The notes under the pieces were generated by a model. The model worked only from the letters and a program-made list of their open reading frames with translations. It searched no databases and had not been told where the DNA came from. A DNA stretch of 6,413 nt from Actinomycetota bacterium (GTDB lineage: Bacteria; Actinomycetota; Humimicrobiia; Humimicrobiales; Humimicrobiaceae), in assembly GCA_023379515.1 (NCBI GenBank), contig JAMCQQ010000141.1:1-6413 (forward strand), read 5' to 3'. Shown here piece after piece: positions 6,098 through 6,413 of the stretch. Numbering within the stretch: the stretch's first letter is position 1; each line of letters starts with the position of its first letter. The position numbers and the translations under genes are program-made.

Positions 6098-6209
6098 TCA
6101 TATAGTAAAAAGCCGTTATCTGCATATTGTCTCAATCATAATTTTTCTTGGTTTTAAAAGTTCATCTCTTATAAAACAAATATGTTTTTCTTCATTTTTT
6201 GTACCAGCT

Positions 6210-6237
6210 TCTGTTTAATTAAGATTTAATAAACAGA
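6210..6237. repeat. AT-rich inverted repeat between convergent genes, possible weak terminator
   Basis: TCTGTTTA (6210-6217) and TAAACAGA (6230-6237) are exact reverse complements. The inner TTAA sequences could extend the stem after a bulged A, leaving a very short loop. It sits between the isomerase-like gene and the convergent fragment ending at 6264, where terminators are expected. The stem is AT-rich and no clean T-tract follows directly on either strand, so intrinsic termination is doubtful. The rest of 6098-6263 shows nothing else I recognise. Confidence 0.35.
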
Positions 6238-6263
6238 TCTAAAAAAATTTTAAAAACATTTAA

Positions 6264-6413
6264 CTATATGCTAGTACCAAGTATTTTTTTATATTTTCCA
6301 AATTTTTCATGCCATTTATCGATTTCTTTGGGTTCATACGTTTTTAGTTTAACAGATTCGAATATTAACTGCCTGCCTTGAGAGAATGATGAAAAATACC
6401 TGGAAATGTTATG
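6264..6413 (-). CDS. C-terminal fragment of a convergent gene, possibly an FGGY-type sugar kinase
   Basis: Read on the minus strand, the frame is open from the right edge to a TAG at 6266-6264 and encodes 49 residues. The last 34 look genuinely protein-like (LIFESVKLKTYEP, then KEIDKWHEKFGKYKKILGTSI). The first 15 come from the 46-bp duplicate of the radical SAM gene read antisense, so the true coding part is probably only about 6264-6367. A terminal pattern of a Pro-containing segment followed by a helix with Y/F-xx-Y-K spacing is seen at the ends of FGGY carbohydrate kinases such as xylulokinase. That would suit a sugar-isomerase neighbour, but the match is too short to be firm. It is convergent with the isomerase-like gene. 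Confidence 0.45.
   Translation of the reverse strand, partial: HNISRYFSSFSQGRQLIFESVKLKTYEPKEIDKWHEKFGKYKKILGTSI
6368..6413 (+). repeat. Second copy of the 46-bp exact direct repeat, at the window edge
   Basis: This is identical to 4268-4313 over all 46 bases, and the identity runs to the last base of the window, so the true repeat could be longer. Left of it, the flanks diverge at once. Here the sequence is antisense to, and in an unrelated frame from, the convergent gene fragment it joins, so it looks out of place. Confidence 0.95.

Overview
The window is AT-rich bacterial DNA. It joins a tightly packed housekeeping operon on the minus strand (positions 1-3505) to a looser plus-strand accessory segment (3512-6097) and a short, damaged-looking right edge (6098-6413). 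The gene order on the minus strand, read in its direction of transcription, is a small Cys-containing protein, glmU, prs, rplY (ctc-type L25), pth, mfd. This is the glmU-prs-ctc-pth-mfd arrangement known from Bacillus and other Gram-positive-type lineages. That order and the low GC suggest a low-GC bacterium, probably an anaerobe because a radical SAM enzyme is present. No rRNA or lineage-specific marker is visible, so I do not name a phylum.

Minus-strand operon: all junctions are overlaps or very short gaps (a 14-base overlap, a TAATG overlap, a 28-base gap, an ATGA overlap, a TAATG overlap), so the genes are very probably co-transcribed and translationally coupled. The products cover UDP-GlcNAc synthesis (GlmU uridyltransferase), PRPP supply (Prs), ribosome structure (L25), recycling of peptidyl-tRNA (Pth) and transcription-coupled repair (Mfd, N-terminus only). 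The notable point is that GlmU consists only of the uridyltransferase domain plus linker helix. The acetyltransferase half is absent, and prs starts on its stop codon.

Plus-strand segment: a divergent radical SAM protein with a Cys-rich, SPASM-like C-terminus starts only a few bases from the operon. The shared start region holds a near-consensus sigma-70-type promoter whose -10 box is palindromic. Next comes a 258-base gap with a 12-bp tandem repeat, a plausible promoter and a central-CG palindrome that resembles a LacI-family operator. It leads into a 443-aa protein of the L-fucose/L-arabinose isomerase superfamily, probably acting on a sugar.

Right edge: a weak AT-rich inverted repeat separates the isomerase-like gene from the C-terminal end of a convergent minus-strand gene (stop at 6264). 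The last 46 bases of the window exactly duplicate an internal stretch of the radical SAM gene (4268-4313). This interrupts that convergent gene with unrelated sequence and looks more like a contig-end assembly artefact than biology.

I found no tRNA, rRNA, CRISPR array, transposase or recognisable riboswitch. The only candidate new system is the radical SAM protein plus isomerase-like pair, and the evidence that they work together is weak.
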